A stretch of DNA of 64,000 bases from Pseudomonas sediminis. GTDB taxonomy: Bacteria > Pseudomonadota > Gammaproteobacteria > Pseudomonadales > Pseudomonadaceae. Below the pieces are notes generated by a model. It had not been told where the DNA came from. It worked only from the letters and a program-made list of their open reading frames with translations, and ran no database searches. The stretch lies in the NCBI RefSeq assembly GCF_039555755.1, contig NZ_CP154631.1, forward strand, positions 3,038,001 through 3,102,000, in the 5' to 3' direction. The position numbers and the translations under genes are program-made. How positions within the stretch are numbered: the stretch's first letter is position 1; every line of letters starts with the position of its first letter. Of this stretch, positions 46,162-54,416 are shown piece by piece.

Positions 46162-47442
46162 TCAGAGCACGACGCTCGGCAGCCACAGGGAGATAGCCGG
46201 GACGTAAGTCACCAACATCAGCACCATGAACAGTGCCACGTAGAACGGCAGCAGTGCCTTCACGGTATTTTCGATGGTGACCTTGCCGATTGCGGCGCCG
46301 ACGAAGAGCACAGCCCCTACCGGTGGCGTGATCAGGCCGATACCCAGGTTGACCAGCATGATCATGCCGAAGTGTACCGGGTCTACACCGAAAGAGGTGA
46401 CGACAGGCAGCAGAATCGGGGTGAGGATCAGGATCAGCGGAGCCATGTCCATCAGCGTGCCCAGCACCAGCAACATGAAGTTCACGCACATCAGGATCAC
46501 GTAGCGGTTGTCCGAGAAGGCCAGGAACGCAGTGGTGATCTTCGACGGAATCTGCATCAGGGTCATGATGTAGCCGAAGGCGGCGGCGAAGGCGATGAGG
46601 ATCATCACGATCGACAGCGTACGCACGGTGCGGTGCAGCATCTTCGGCAGTTCACGCCACTTGTAGTCGCGGTAGATGAACATGGTCACGAAGAAGGCCC
46701 AGATCACGGCCACGGCAGCGGACTCGGTGGCGGTGAAGATGCCGGAGAGAATGCCGCCGAGGATGATGAACATGGTCATCAGGCCCCACAGCGCTTCCAC
46801 GCAGATCTTGATCGCCTGGCGCAGCGGAATGACTTCGCCTTTCGGGTAGTTACGTTTCTTGGCGAACCACAGGCACAGCGTGGCCAGGGTTGCACTCATC
46901 AACAGACCCGGGCCGATACCGGCCACGAACAGCGCGGCGATGGACACTGTGCCGCCAGCGGCCAGTGAATAGATCACCGAGTTGTGGCTGGGCGGAGTAA
47001 GCAGTGCTTGCACCGAACCGGACACGGTGACCGCAGTGGAAAACTCGCGCGGGTAGCCTTTCTTTTCCATTTCCGGGATCAGCACCGAACCGACCGAGGC
47101 GGTATCGGCCAGGGACGAGCCGGAGATTGCACCGAAGAAGGTCGAGGCGGTGATGTTGACCAGTGACAGGCCGCCACGGACAAATCCGACCAGCACCCCG
47201 GCGAACGCCACCAGGCGGCGAGCCATGCCACCTTCGGCCATGATCGCGCCGGCCAGGACGAAGAACGGAATGGCCAGCAGAGAGAATTTGTTCACGCCGC
47301 CGGAGATCTGGATCATCACGGCATGCAGGGGAATATCGATCCACCAGGCGCCGATCAGCGCGGAAACGCCGAGCGAATAAGCAACCGGAACGCGCAGGAG
47401 GATAAGGACAATAAAACTGCCCAGGAGAATGGCGGCATCCAT
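46162..47442 (-). CDS. dctM: TRAP transporter large permease, DctM
   Basis: A 426-residue membrane protein with about twelve helices. ASTFFGAISGSSLADTASVGSVLIPEM is the conserved DctM loop, and NLGIGLITPPVGAVLFVGAAIGK is the C-terminal signature. It is the ion-coupled transport subunit. Its start abuts the dctQ stop. Gene context points to hexuronate as the substrate. Confidence 0.93.
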   Translation of the reverse strand: MDAAILLGSFIVLILLRVPVAYSLGVSALIGAWWIDIPLHAVMIQISGGVNKFSLLAIPFFVLAGAIMAEGGMARRLVAFAGVLVGFVRGGLSLVNITASTFFGAISGSSLADTASVGSVLIPEMEKKGYPREFSTAVTVSGSVQALLTPPSHNSVIYSLAAGGTVSIAALFVAGIGPGLLMSATLATLCLWFAKKRNYPKGEVIPLRQAIKICVEALWGLMTMFIILGGILSGIFTATESAAVAVIWAFFVTMFIYRDYKWRELPKMLHRTVRTLSIVMILIAFAAAFGYIMTLMQIPSKITTAFLAFSDNRYVILMCVNFMLLVLGTLMDMAPLILILTPILLPVVTSFGVDPVHFGMIMLVNLGIGLITPPVGAVLFVGAAIGKVTIENTVKALLPFYVALFMVLMLVTYVPAISLWLPSVVL

Positions 47443-47970
47443 TTACACTGCCTCCTTGGAATCTTCAGTGTGTTCGAAGTCGACGGCACGGCGCTTGTGT
47501 TGATCGCCGTACAACAGTTGTTCGATGACGAACAGGAGGGTGATGAAACCGCCCAGCGGAATGGGCATGTAGCTGATGCCGACGCGTACCGAAGGCAGTG
47601 TGCTGAGGTACTGGTTCCAGGTCGCTGCGCAGAGCTTGTAACCCCAGATCAGCATGAACAGCGCGATGCCGCCCATGACCAGGCGCACGAAAAGCGTGAT
47701 CAGCGGCTCCAGTGTTTGAGGCAGGCGATCGGTCAGTGAGGTCACGGCCATGTGGGCACTCGCGCGGTAGCCGGCAGCGGCACCGACGAAGGTGAACAGC
47801 ACCATCAATAGCACTGAAATGGGCTCGGGCCAGCCCAGCCCTTGACCCAGCACATAACGGCTGAAGACGCCCCAGGGGATGATCGTGGCCATGATCACGA
47901 TCGCCAGGCCGGCGGTCGCGATACAGGCACGGTAGATGGCGTCATTGACGCCCAGAACCAGGTTTTTCAT
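47443..47970 (-). CDS. dctQ: TRAP transporter small permease, DctQ
   Basis: A 175-residue protein with four membrane helices (AGLAIVIMATIIPWGVFSRYVLGQGLGWPEPISVLLMVLFTFVGAAAGYR contains the DctQ core). It forms the membrane complex with DctM and receives substrate from DctP. It lies 59 bp after dctP and abuts dctM. Confidence 0.92.
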   Translation of the reverse strand: MKNLVLGVNDAIYRACIATAGLAIVIMATIIPWGVFSRYVLGQGLGWPEPISVLLMVLFTFVGAAAGYRASAHMAVTSLTDRLPQTLEPLITLFVRLVMGGIALFMLIWGYKLCAATWNQYLSTLPSVRVGISYMPIPLGGFITLLFVIEQLLYGDQHKRRAVDFEHTEDSKEAV

Positions 47971-48029
47971 GAGACTTCACCGGTTGCGCGGCGCAGGCGA
48001 GATGCCGGCGCCGCGCGCTTGCGCGTGGA

Positions 48030-49004
48030 TTACTGAACGGCTTCGATGCGCTTGATCAGGTCGGCGAACTGAGCACCGTACTTCTCACGTACCGGGGCGG
48101 TAGCGTCGTAGAACGGCTTGGTGTCGACTTCGATGAACTCGACGCCTTCAGCCTTGAGCTTCTCGTCGCTGGCCTTTTCCTTGGCAACCCACAGGTCGCG
48201 CTCTTCCAGCTGGGCTTCTTTGGCCAGCTTCTTGATCAGTGCTTGCTGATCCGCAGTCAGCTTGTTCCAGGTGGTCTTGGACATCAGCAGCGGTTCGGGG
48301 AGGATCAGGTGATGCGTCTGGGTGTAGTACTTGGCCGCACGGAAGTGGTTGTGCTCGAGCAGGGTCGGCGAGTTGTTCTCGGCGCCGTCGATCACGCCGC
48401 TCTGCAGGGCGCTGAAGATCTCGCCGGTGTCCATGGCGATGCCGTTGGCGCCCATGGCGTTGAGGGTGTCGATGAACAGCGGGTTGCCGATCACACGGAT
48501 CTTCATGCCCTTGAGGTCTTCGAGTTTACGTACCGGCTTCTTGGTGTACAGGCTGCGGCTACCGGCTTCCATCCACGCCAGGCCGACCATGTTGAAGTCG
48601 GAGTTGGTGATGGCGTCGAGGATTTCCTGACCGATTTCACCGTCGACCACTTTGCGCATGTGGTCGATATCGCGGAACACGAACGGCATGTTGAAGACGT
48701 TGGTGGCAGGCACTACCGGGCCGACCGAGCCAAGGCTGACGCGAGTCAGCTGGACGGCGCCGATCTGGGTCTGTTCGATCACTTCCTTCTCGGAACCCAG
48801 CACACCACCCGAGAACATTCGGGACTTGATTTCGCCGTTGGTGGCCGCTTCCAGCTTCTTGCCGAGGTTTTCCATTGCGACTACGGTCGGGTAGCCGGCC
48901 GGGTGGATTTCGGCAATTTTCAGGGTCGTCTCGGCCTGTACGAAGGAGGACAGACCGAGCGCTAGAGGAAGTGTGGCGAGAAGCAACTTACGTTTCAGGT
49001 TCAT
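48030..49004 (-). CDS. dctP: TRAP transporter substrate-binding protein, DctP
   Basis: A 324-residue periplasmic protein with signal peptide residues 1-24 (MNLKRKLLLATLPLALGLSS...QA). The DctP fold includes KLEDLKGMKIRVIGNPLFIDTLNAMGANGIAM, which carries the conserved substrate-carboxylate arginine, and GEIFSALQSGVIDGAENN. Context (lactonase and uronate dehydrogenase) predicts galacturonate or glucuronate as ligand. I chose the ATG at 49004 for the signal peptide. Confidence 0.93.
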   Translation of the reverse strand: MNLKRKLLLATLPLALGLSSFVQAETTLKIAEIHPAGYPTVVAMENLGKKLEAATNGEIKSRMFSGGVLGSEKEVIEQTQIGAVQLTRVSLGSVGPVVPATNVFNMPFVFRDIDHMRKVVDGEIGQEILDAITNSDFNMVGLAWMEAGSRSLYTKKPVRKLEDLKGMKIRVIGNPLFIDTLNAMGANGIAMDTGEIFSALQSGVIDGAENNSPTLLEHNHFRAAKYYTQTHHLILPEPLLMSKTTWNKLTADQQALIKKLAKEAQLEERDLWVAKEKASDEKLKAEGVEFIEVDTKPFYDATAPVREKYGAQFADLIKRIEAVQ

Positions 49005-49081
49005 GCGGAAAACTCCGTCTTGTTGTTGTTGGTGTACAGCAGTGTGAGTCCGGTGCCGCGAGCGGCCCGGGGTGAATCGGG

Positions 49082-49957
49082 TCAGGGGTGGAAAGCCGGC
49101 TCCTCTACGCCGCAGACGCCGGCTTGCAGAGCGAACACACCGCCGGCCAGTGGCTGGTCGGAGAGGTCGCCGCCGGGGCGGATTGAGGTAACGAACAGGG
49201 TGTCCAGATTGGCGCCGCCGAAGGCGCACATGGCGGGCTTCTTCACGGGAACCTCCAGCGAACGGTCGAGGCGGCCATCCGGGGTGAAGCGATGGATCAG
49301 GCCTGCGTCGTTGCCGCAGATCCAGTAGCAGCCGTCGACATCCATCGCGGCGCCGTCGGGGCGGCCTGGATGCTGCTTCATGTCGATGAACAGGCGGCGG
49401 TTGTGCGGCGTGCCGCTCTCGGTGTCGTAATCGAAGGCCCAGACGCTTTGTACGCTCAGGTGCGAATCGGACAGGTACATGGTGCGGCCGTCAGGGCTGA
49501 AGGCCAGGCCGTTGGGTACGATGAGGTCGTCGAGCACCTGTTGCAACTGGCCGTCGTAGCGATACAGAGCACCGACGCGTGCGCCCTGAGCCATGTCCAG
49601 CAGCATGGTGCCGGCCCAGAGGCGGCCTTGGCGGTCGCAGCGGCCATCGTTGAAGCGCATTTCCGCGCGGGCATGTTCGACCTGCGCCAGGCGCTCGGCT
49701 TTTACGCTGCCATCGTCTTGCGGACGCAGGTGGAAGATGCCGCTCTGCATGCCTGCGATCCAGCCACCAGCGGGATGCATGGCGATGCAGGCGAGCATCT
49801 CATCAGCCTGCCAGCTCTGCGTCTGACCATCAGCCGCGGACCAGCGGTGCAGGCGGGCGGCAGGGATATCGGCCCAGTACAAAGCCTGTTCGGCAGCGTT
49901 CCAGACTGGGCTTTCACCCGTGGCGTTGCGCGCATCGACAATCAGTTCGGCTGTCAT
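49082..49957 (-). CDS. SMP-30/gluconolactonase family lactonase (aldarolactonase)
   Basis: A 291-residue six-bladed propeller lactonase. Metal-ligand positions are seen in ATGESPVWN (Glu), RFNDGRCDRQGRLWAGTM (Asn, Asp), IVPNGLAFSPDGRTMY (Asn) and GRPDGAAMDVDGCYW (Asp). In uronate dehydrogenase clusters this family hydrolyses the aldaro-lactone made by Udh. I chose the ATG at 49957; the frame extends further without support. It lies 55 bp after udh and 77 bp before dctP. Confidence 0.9.
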   Translation of the reverse strand: MTAELIVDARNATGESPVWNAAEQALYWADIPAARLHRWSAADGQTQSWQADEMLACIAMHPAGGWIAGMQSGIFHLRPQDDGSVKAERLAQVEHARAEMRFNDGRCDRQGRLWAGTMLLDMAQGARVGALYRYDGQLQQVLDDLIVPNGLAFSPDGRTMYLSDSHLSVQSVWAFDYDTESGTPHNRRLFIDMKQHPGRPDGAAMDVDGCYWICGNDAGLIHRFTPDGRLDRSLEVPVKKPAMCAFGGANLDTLFVTSIRPGGDLSDQPLAGGVFALQAGVCGVEEPAFHP

Positions 49958-50012
49958 GGCATTCAGGCGCTCTATTTTGTTGTTATGGCGTAGGGCAGCG
50001 GTGGCGCCGTGT

Positions 50013-50840
50013 TCAGTCGTCGCCGAACGGGCCGGCGGCGACGAAGGCTCCGCCCTGGTAAATACGTGCGGGGTCGTCGGCTGCAGGCATCGGCTGTGCT
50101 TCCACCTTGTCGCGGAAGATTTCCGAACTGTCCTTGGGCTGGAAGCCCAGGTGCGCGGCCTTGCTGTTGTCCCACCACACGTCGCGGTTGTTAGACATGC
50201 CGTAGACCACCGTGTGGCCAACGTTCGGGGCGTACAGGCAGCGTTCTATCAGGTGGGTGAGGTCGTCGTAGCTCAGCCAGGTGCTCATCATGCGGCGGTT
50301 AGCGGGCTCGGGGAATGAGGAGCCGATGCGGATGCTGACGGTCTCGATGCCGTAGCGATCGAAGTAGAAACTGGCCATGTCTTCGCCATAGGACTTGGAC
50401 AGGCCGTAGTAGCCATCCGGGCGGCGCTGGCAGTTGGCGTCGAGATGTTCGTCCTGCTTGTAGAAGCCGATGACGTGGTTGGAGCTGGCGAACACCACGC
50501 GTTTCACGCCATGGCGGCGGGCCGCCTCATAGACATGGAACACGCCGCAGATGTTGGCACCGAGGATTTCCTCGAAGGGGCGCTCGACCGAGACGCCGCC
50601 GAAGTGCAGGATGGCATCGACGCCTTCGACCAGTTGATGCACGGCCGCTTTGTCTGCCAGGTCGCAGCGCACCACTTCTTCGTGGGGGCCGGCAGCAGGG
50701 GCCATCTCACCGATATCGGAGAGACGCAGGATAGTGGCGTAGGGGCGCAGGCGTTCGCGCAGTACCTTGCCCAGGCCGCCGGCGGCGCCGGTCAGCAGCA
50801 GGCGATTGAAGGGGCGCAGTTCGCTGGAGGTTGTGGTCAT
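50013..50840 (-). CDS. udh: Uronate dehydrogenase, NAD-dependent
   Basis: A 275-residue short-chain dehydrogenase that oxidises galacturonate or glucuronate to the aldaro-lactone. The Rossmann motif is LLLTGAAGGLGKVL, and the catalytic Tyr/Lys lie in DGYYGLSKSYGEDMA. The substrate-binding ILHFGGVSVERPFEEILGANI and SSFPEPANRRMMSTWLS segments match my recollection of the P. syringae enzyme, also 275 residues. I chose the ATG at 50840; a longer frame starts at 50936. It heads the minus-strand operon udh-lactonase-dctPQM. Confidence 0.94.
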   Translation of the reverse strand: MTTTSSELRPFNRLLLTGAAGGLGKVLRERLRPYATILRLSDIGEMAPAAGPHEEVVRCDLADKAAVHQLVEGVDAILHFGGVSVERPFEEILGANICGVFHVYEAARRHGVKRVVFASSNHVIGFYKQDEHLDANCQRRPDGYYGLSKSYGEDMASFYFDRYGIETVSIRIGSSFPEPANRRMMSTWLSYDDLTHLIERCLYAPNVGHTVVYGMSNNRDVWWDNSKAAHLGFQPKDSSEIFRDKVEAQPMPAADDPARIYQGGAFVAAGPFGDD

Positions 50841-50877
50841 GGCGGGGCCTGGACTCTTGTTGCTTGTTGTTATTGGT

Positions 50878-50899
50878 TTGTCATACGTTGTCGTATGAC
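50878..50899. promoter_or_regulatory. Perfect palindromic operator upstream of udh
   Basis: GTCATACGTTGTCGTATGAC (50880-50899) is a perfect inverted repeat (8-bp arms, 4-bp centre), 39 bp before the udh ATG. It contains TTGTCGTATGAC and TTTGTCATAC, which recur at 44260 and 51139. It is likely a repressor site for the GntR or LacI regulator. Confidence 0.6.
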
Positions 50900-51138
50900 T
50901 TGGATCGATTATCAGCACCCACTTCGGCAATGTCAACGCGACAGAGGTGGAAATCGAGGTGTTTCGTTTGCTCGTAACTGAGCCGATTCAGTCTGCTCAG
51001 TGAGTCGATCTGGGGAGCGGAAATATAGCTTGGTTGGCTCTATCACGGCAGTTAATCGTGTTGGTACAGTTTATTCGAGCAGTTCGGGTAGCATCAGGCT
51101 GGTGCAGGGTCGGTATGCTCGATGCCTGTTTGACTAAA

Positions 51139-51151
51139 GTTGTATGACAAC
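51139..51151. promoter_or_regulatory. GntR/FCD-type operator upstream of the LacI gene
   Basis: GTTGTATGACAAC is a perfect 5+3+5 inverted repeat and fits TNGTNNNACNA, the known FadR/FCD operator pattern. It lies 61 bp before the LacI ATG. Confidence 0.6.
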
Positions 51152-51212
51152 ATATCTCGATCAGGTTGGTGTGCCTCCTTATGCGAGGTGTTCGAGTGAC
51201 TGGAGGCGTGAC

Positions 51213-52238
51213 ATGGGCAGGAAACCTGCTGGCATCCGCAGCAGTGCGGCCCCGACCTTGATCGATGTCGCCAAGGTCGCAGGGGTGTCGCCGATTACAG
51301 TATCGCGTGCACTCGGCCGGCCTGAAGTGGTCACCGATGCGACCCGTAAGCGCGTGCTGGAAGCGGTTCGGGCGACCGGTTATGTCCCCAACCTTGCCGC
51401 GGGGGCGCTGGCTTCAAGCCGTAGTCGGCTGGTGGCGATTTTCCTGCCGACCATTGCCAACTCCATATTCGCCGACACTGTGCAGGCGCTGACCGACCGC
51501 CTGGCAGCGGCGGGCTATCAGACCCTGCTGGGCCTGACTGGCTATCGTCCGGAACAGGAGGAAGCCTTGCTCGAGGCGGTGTTGGGGCGTCGACCGGATG
51601 GCATCGTGCTGACCGGTACCGAGCACACCCAGGCCAGCCGCGAGCGCCTGGCGCGAGTCGGTATCCCCCTGGTCGAGGCCTGGGATCTGTGTGAGCACCC
51701 GGTGGATATGCTGGTCGGCTTCTCGCACGAGGCTGTTGGCCAGGCGGTGGCGAGCTATCTGATCGGCAAGGGCTACCGTCGCGTGTCGGTGGTGGGCATC
51801 GATGACCCACGTGGTATGCGCCGTTATCGAAGCCTGACAGAGGCGCTGGAAGGTCATGTAGATGCGCCGGTGGCTGCACAGATTTTGCCCGCGCCGGCGA
51901 CTCTGGCGGTTGGCCGCGAGGGGCTGGGCAGGCTGCTGCGCGAGGGCGTCGCTGGCGACGTGGTGGTCTGCAGTTCCGACACCGTAGCGCAAGGGGTGAT
52001 GGCCGAGGCGCTCAGCCGCGGCCTGCGCATTCCTGAGGATCTTGCGGTGATGGGCTTCGGCGACCTGTCCAGCGCCGCCCATACCCATCCGCCGCTTTCC
52101 ACCGTGCGAGTGGACGGGCCGCGTATCGGCTGTGCCATCGCCGATGCGCTGCTGGCGCGTATTGCCGAGCCGGCCGCTGCGCGTCAGCCGCTGCGCATGG
52201 ATGTGGGTTTCGAACTGATCGAACGCGGCAGCGCCTGA
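51213..52238 (+). CDS. LacI family transcriptional regulator
   Basis: A 341-residue regulator. The N-terminal helix-turn-helix is TLIDVAKVAGVSPITVSRALGRPEVVTDATRKRVLEAVRATGYVPN, and a periplasmic-binding-protein-like domain follows (VFAIFLPTIANSIFADTVQ-like, VAIFLPTIANSIFADTVQ here). It resembles GntR-type gluconate repressors of the LacI family. I chose the ATG at 51213, with GGAGG before it. It is divergent from udh and probably controls the uronate operon. Its stop touches the stop of the convergent DUF1513 gene. Confidence 0.92.
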   Translation: MGRKPAGIRSSAAPTLIDVAKVAGVSPITVSRALGRPEVVTDATRKRVLEAVRATGYVPNLAAGALASSRSRLVAIFLPTIANSIFADTVQALTDRLAAAGYQTLLGLTGYRPEQEEALLEAVLGRRPDGIVLTGTEHTQASRERLARVGIPLVEAWDLCEHPVDMLVGFSHEAVGQAVASYLIGKGYRRVSVVGIDDPRGMRRYRSLTEALEGHVDAPVAAQILPAPATLAVGREGLGRLLREGVAGDVVVCSSDTVAQGVMAEALSRGLRIPEDLAVMGFGDLSSAAHTHPPLSTVRVDGPRIGCAIADALLARIAEPAAARQPLRMDVGFELIERGSA

Positions 52239-53342
52239 TCAGGCCAGGCGCAGGTGGTTGTCCCACAACCCGGCGGGTAGTTGCAGAGCCTGGGTGGCGA
52301 TGCGTTCGCCGCGGCAATCGTACAGGCGACAACGGCCCTGGCCCGAGGTCACCACGAAACCATCGGCCACCGCACCGACACCTGCGCAGTCCGGCAGCGG
52401 CACGTCCAGGCGCACCTGTGCACTGTCCAGATCCCAGATGAAGAAGCGGTTGCCGCGCGGTGCGGTCATCGCCAGCAGGCGCAGCTCGTCATGGATCGCC
52501 ACGCTGGCGGTGTACTGGTTCATCGCCGCCCGCTGAGGCTCGCCCAGGCCGAACGGCTGGAAGGGCTGACCGGGGCGTTTGATCGCCAGTAGCGGTACTT
52601 GATCGTGCAGGTCGCCCATGTACTGCTGGCCGCTGACCACCGTGCCGTCGCGCGCGACAGCGAGGTGGCGGATGCTGTTCTGCTGGTCGGCCAGATACTC
52701 CTGGCTGACCAGGCTGCCGTCGCGCTGCATCAGCACCAGGCTGGCCTGCATGGCGTCTAGGTTCATGTCGACGCGGCTTTCCGCTTCGGTGCGGATGCCG
52801 CCGTTGGCCACCACCAGGGTTTCGCCATCGGGCATCCACAGCAGTTGGTGCGGGCCTACGCCGTGGCTGCTGTGTTCAGCTGCGCGCAGTAACTGCTCGC
52901 CTTGCAGGCGATAGGTGCCAATCACGCCACGGCCTGGCTCGGTGGTGTCGTTCTCGGTGGCGTACAGCCACTCGCCGCCCTTGTGGAATACCGCGTGGCC
53001 GTTGAAATGACGCTCGGCCGGCGAGGTCAGCGTTTGCACCAGGCGACCGTCGCGGGTGTCGATCAGGTAGCTCTCGGTGCTGGGGCGGCGACCGACGAAC
53101 AGGGCCATGGGCAGGCTGGGGTGCGGCACCACGTCATGACAGCGTTCGGTCACCGGAGTGGCGAAGGCGCGTTCACCGTCGAGGCGATAGCCAACCGCGT
53201 AGTGGTTGCCGTCGCCATCGTCACGGGCTGACAGCAGCAACGGTTGTCCTGATGGGCCGAACAGCGTCCAGCCGCCAAAGACACCCGCGGCCGCCAGGCT
53301 GGCGGCGGCTGCACTGAGGCCGAGGAAGGCTCTGCGTTGCAT
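52239..53342 (-). CDS. DUF1513 beta-propeller protein
   Basis: A 367-residue protein. The N-terminus (QRRAFLGLSAAAASLAAAGVFGG) is a likely Tat-type export signal. The rest is a WD40-like propeller (HGVGPHQLLWMPDGETLVVANGGI). DUF1513 genes are found next to imelysin and di-heme genes in Pseudomonas iron loci, as here. The function is unknown; it may be a periplasmic partner. It is the last gene of the three-gene operon. Confidence 0.87.
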   Translation of the reverse strand: MQRRAFLGLSAAAASLAAAGVFGGWTLFGPSGQPLLLSARDDGDGNHYAVGYRLDGERAFATPVTERCHDVVPHPSLPMALFVGRRPSTESYLIDTRDGRLVQTLTSPAERHFNGHAVFHKGGEWLYATENDTTEPGRGVIGTYRLQGEQLLRAAEHSSHGVGPHQLLWMPDGETLVVANGGIRTEAESRVDMNLDAMQASLVLMQRDGSLVSQEYLADQQNSIRHLAVARDGTVVSGQQYMGDLHDQVPLLAIKRPGQPFQPFGLGEPQRAAMNQYTASVAIHDELRLLAMTAPRGNRFFIWDLDSAQVRLDVPLPDCAGVGAVADGFVVTSGQGRCRLYDCRGERIATQALQLPAGLWDNHLRLA

Positions 53343-53344
53343 GC

Positions 53345-54406
53345 TCAGTCTCCGTCGTGGGCGTTGAAGCCGATCTGCACGCCGAGCGCTTTGGCCAGCT
53401 CACTTTCCTGCAGGCGGTGCAGACGATTGAGGCTGTCGTACAGCTCGTTCAGGGCGGTGCGACCGGCTTCTTCGGCGAGCAGTTCGACCAGTGGGCTGTC
53501 GAGTGCAGCCAGGCGCTGGCGGGTGTCCTGGTAGGCGGCGTCGATGCGTTTGGCCAGGTCGGCCTGATCCTCGCCCAGTAGCGATTGAATGCCATCACGG
53601 TTGCTGCCGTGCCACAGCAGTTCGGCGTTGGCCAGCGCCGCACCCTGGTTGGCCAGGCTGGCGGCACTGCGCCAGGCTTCTGCCTGGTAAGGCTGGGCTA
53701 TGCCCTTGCTCTGGCGGCCCATCGGCGCACCGAGCTTCTTCTTCAGGCCGTCCAGGGCGCTGACCTGCACCCGCAACAGTTCGGCGATGGCCTCGTTGGC
53801 GTCGGCGTAGCGTTCGTTGGGAAACTGCTTCAGCTGTTCGGCCATGCCAGATTTGGCTTGCCACTCGCCGACGATCTCCGCAGCCAGGGCTTGCTGGTGC
53901 TTGCCGATGGCCTGCAACAGCGGGCAGTAGCGGGCTTTCTGCTCGGCCTGGGCGAGGTCCAGATTGGGGTCGAAGAGAATGTATTCGTAGGCGGTCAGGC
54001 CCTGCACCACCACGCTGGCATTGGACAGGTCATCCGCGCTGAGCTGCGGCTTGTTCTTCAGCAGGGCTTCGACCTGGCGCTGGACCAGGTTCTTCTTGTC
54101 CGGCCAGAACTGAATCTGCCAGGCGCGGTTGCCTTCGGCCAGCGGCCCGACCAGCAACGGCTGCAAGCCGGCCCAGGCACTCTGGGCACCGAGAAAGGCC
54201 TGGCGGGCGGTGCTCAGATCGGCGCTGCCGGCGCAGAAGGCCTCGGCATTCACGGCCAACTGGCGGTCGGCCTCCTGCCAACTGCTGTAGGCCGGCAGCA
54301 GCACGCCATCGGTCAGCGCCGCGCTGACCTTGGCTTTCGGGTCCTGCTGGCCGCAGCCGACCAGGGCCAGGCCGAGTAGAGAGGCGATCAGGGTTTTGTG
54401 CAACAT
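53345..54406 (-). CDS. Imelysin-family lipoprotein
   Basis: A 353-residue lipoprotein (lipobox LVGC, Cys18). It has an imelysin-type helical domain, but the position of GxHxxE in the first imelysin reads TAYEYILFDPN, with no matching His. So it is a divergent member and may bind a different ligand or act as a partner. It lies 10 bp after the di-heme gene and 2 bp before DUF1513, clearly one operon. Confidence 0.86.
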   Translation of the reverse strand: MLHKTLIASLLGLALVGCGQQDPKAKVSAALTDGVLLPAYSSWQEADRQLAVNAEAFCAGSADLSTARQAFLGAQSAWAGLQPLLVGPLAEGNRAWQIQFWPDKKNLVQRQVEALLKNKPQLSADDLSNASVVVQGLTAYEYILFDPNLDLAQAEQKARYCPLLQAIGKHQQALAAEIVGEWQAKSGMAEQLKQFPNERYADANEAIAELLRVQVSALDGLKKKLGAPMGRQSKGIAQPYQAEAWRSAASLANQGAALANAELLWHGSNRDGIQSLLGEDQADLAKRIDAAYQDTRQRLAALDSPLVELLAEEAGRTALNELYDSLNRLHRLQESELAKALGVQIGFNAHDGD

Positions 54407-54416
54407 CGCAGGCTCC

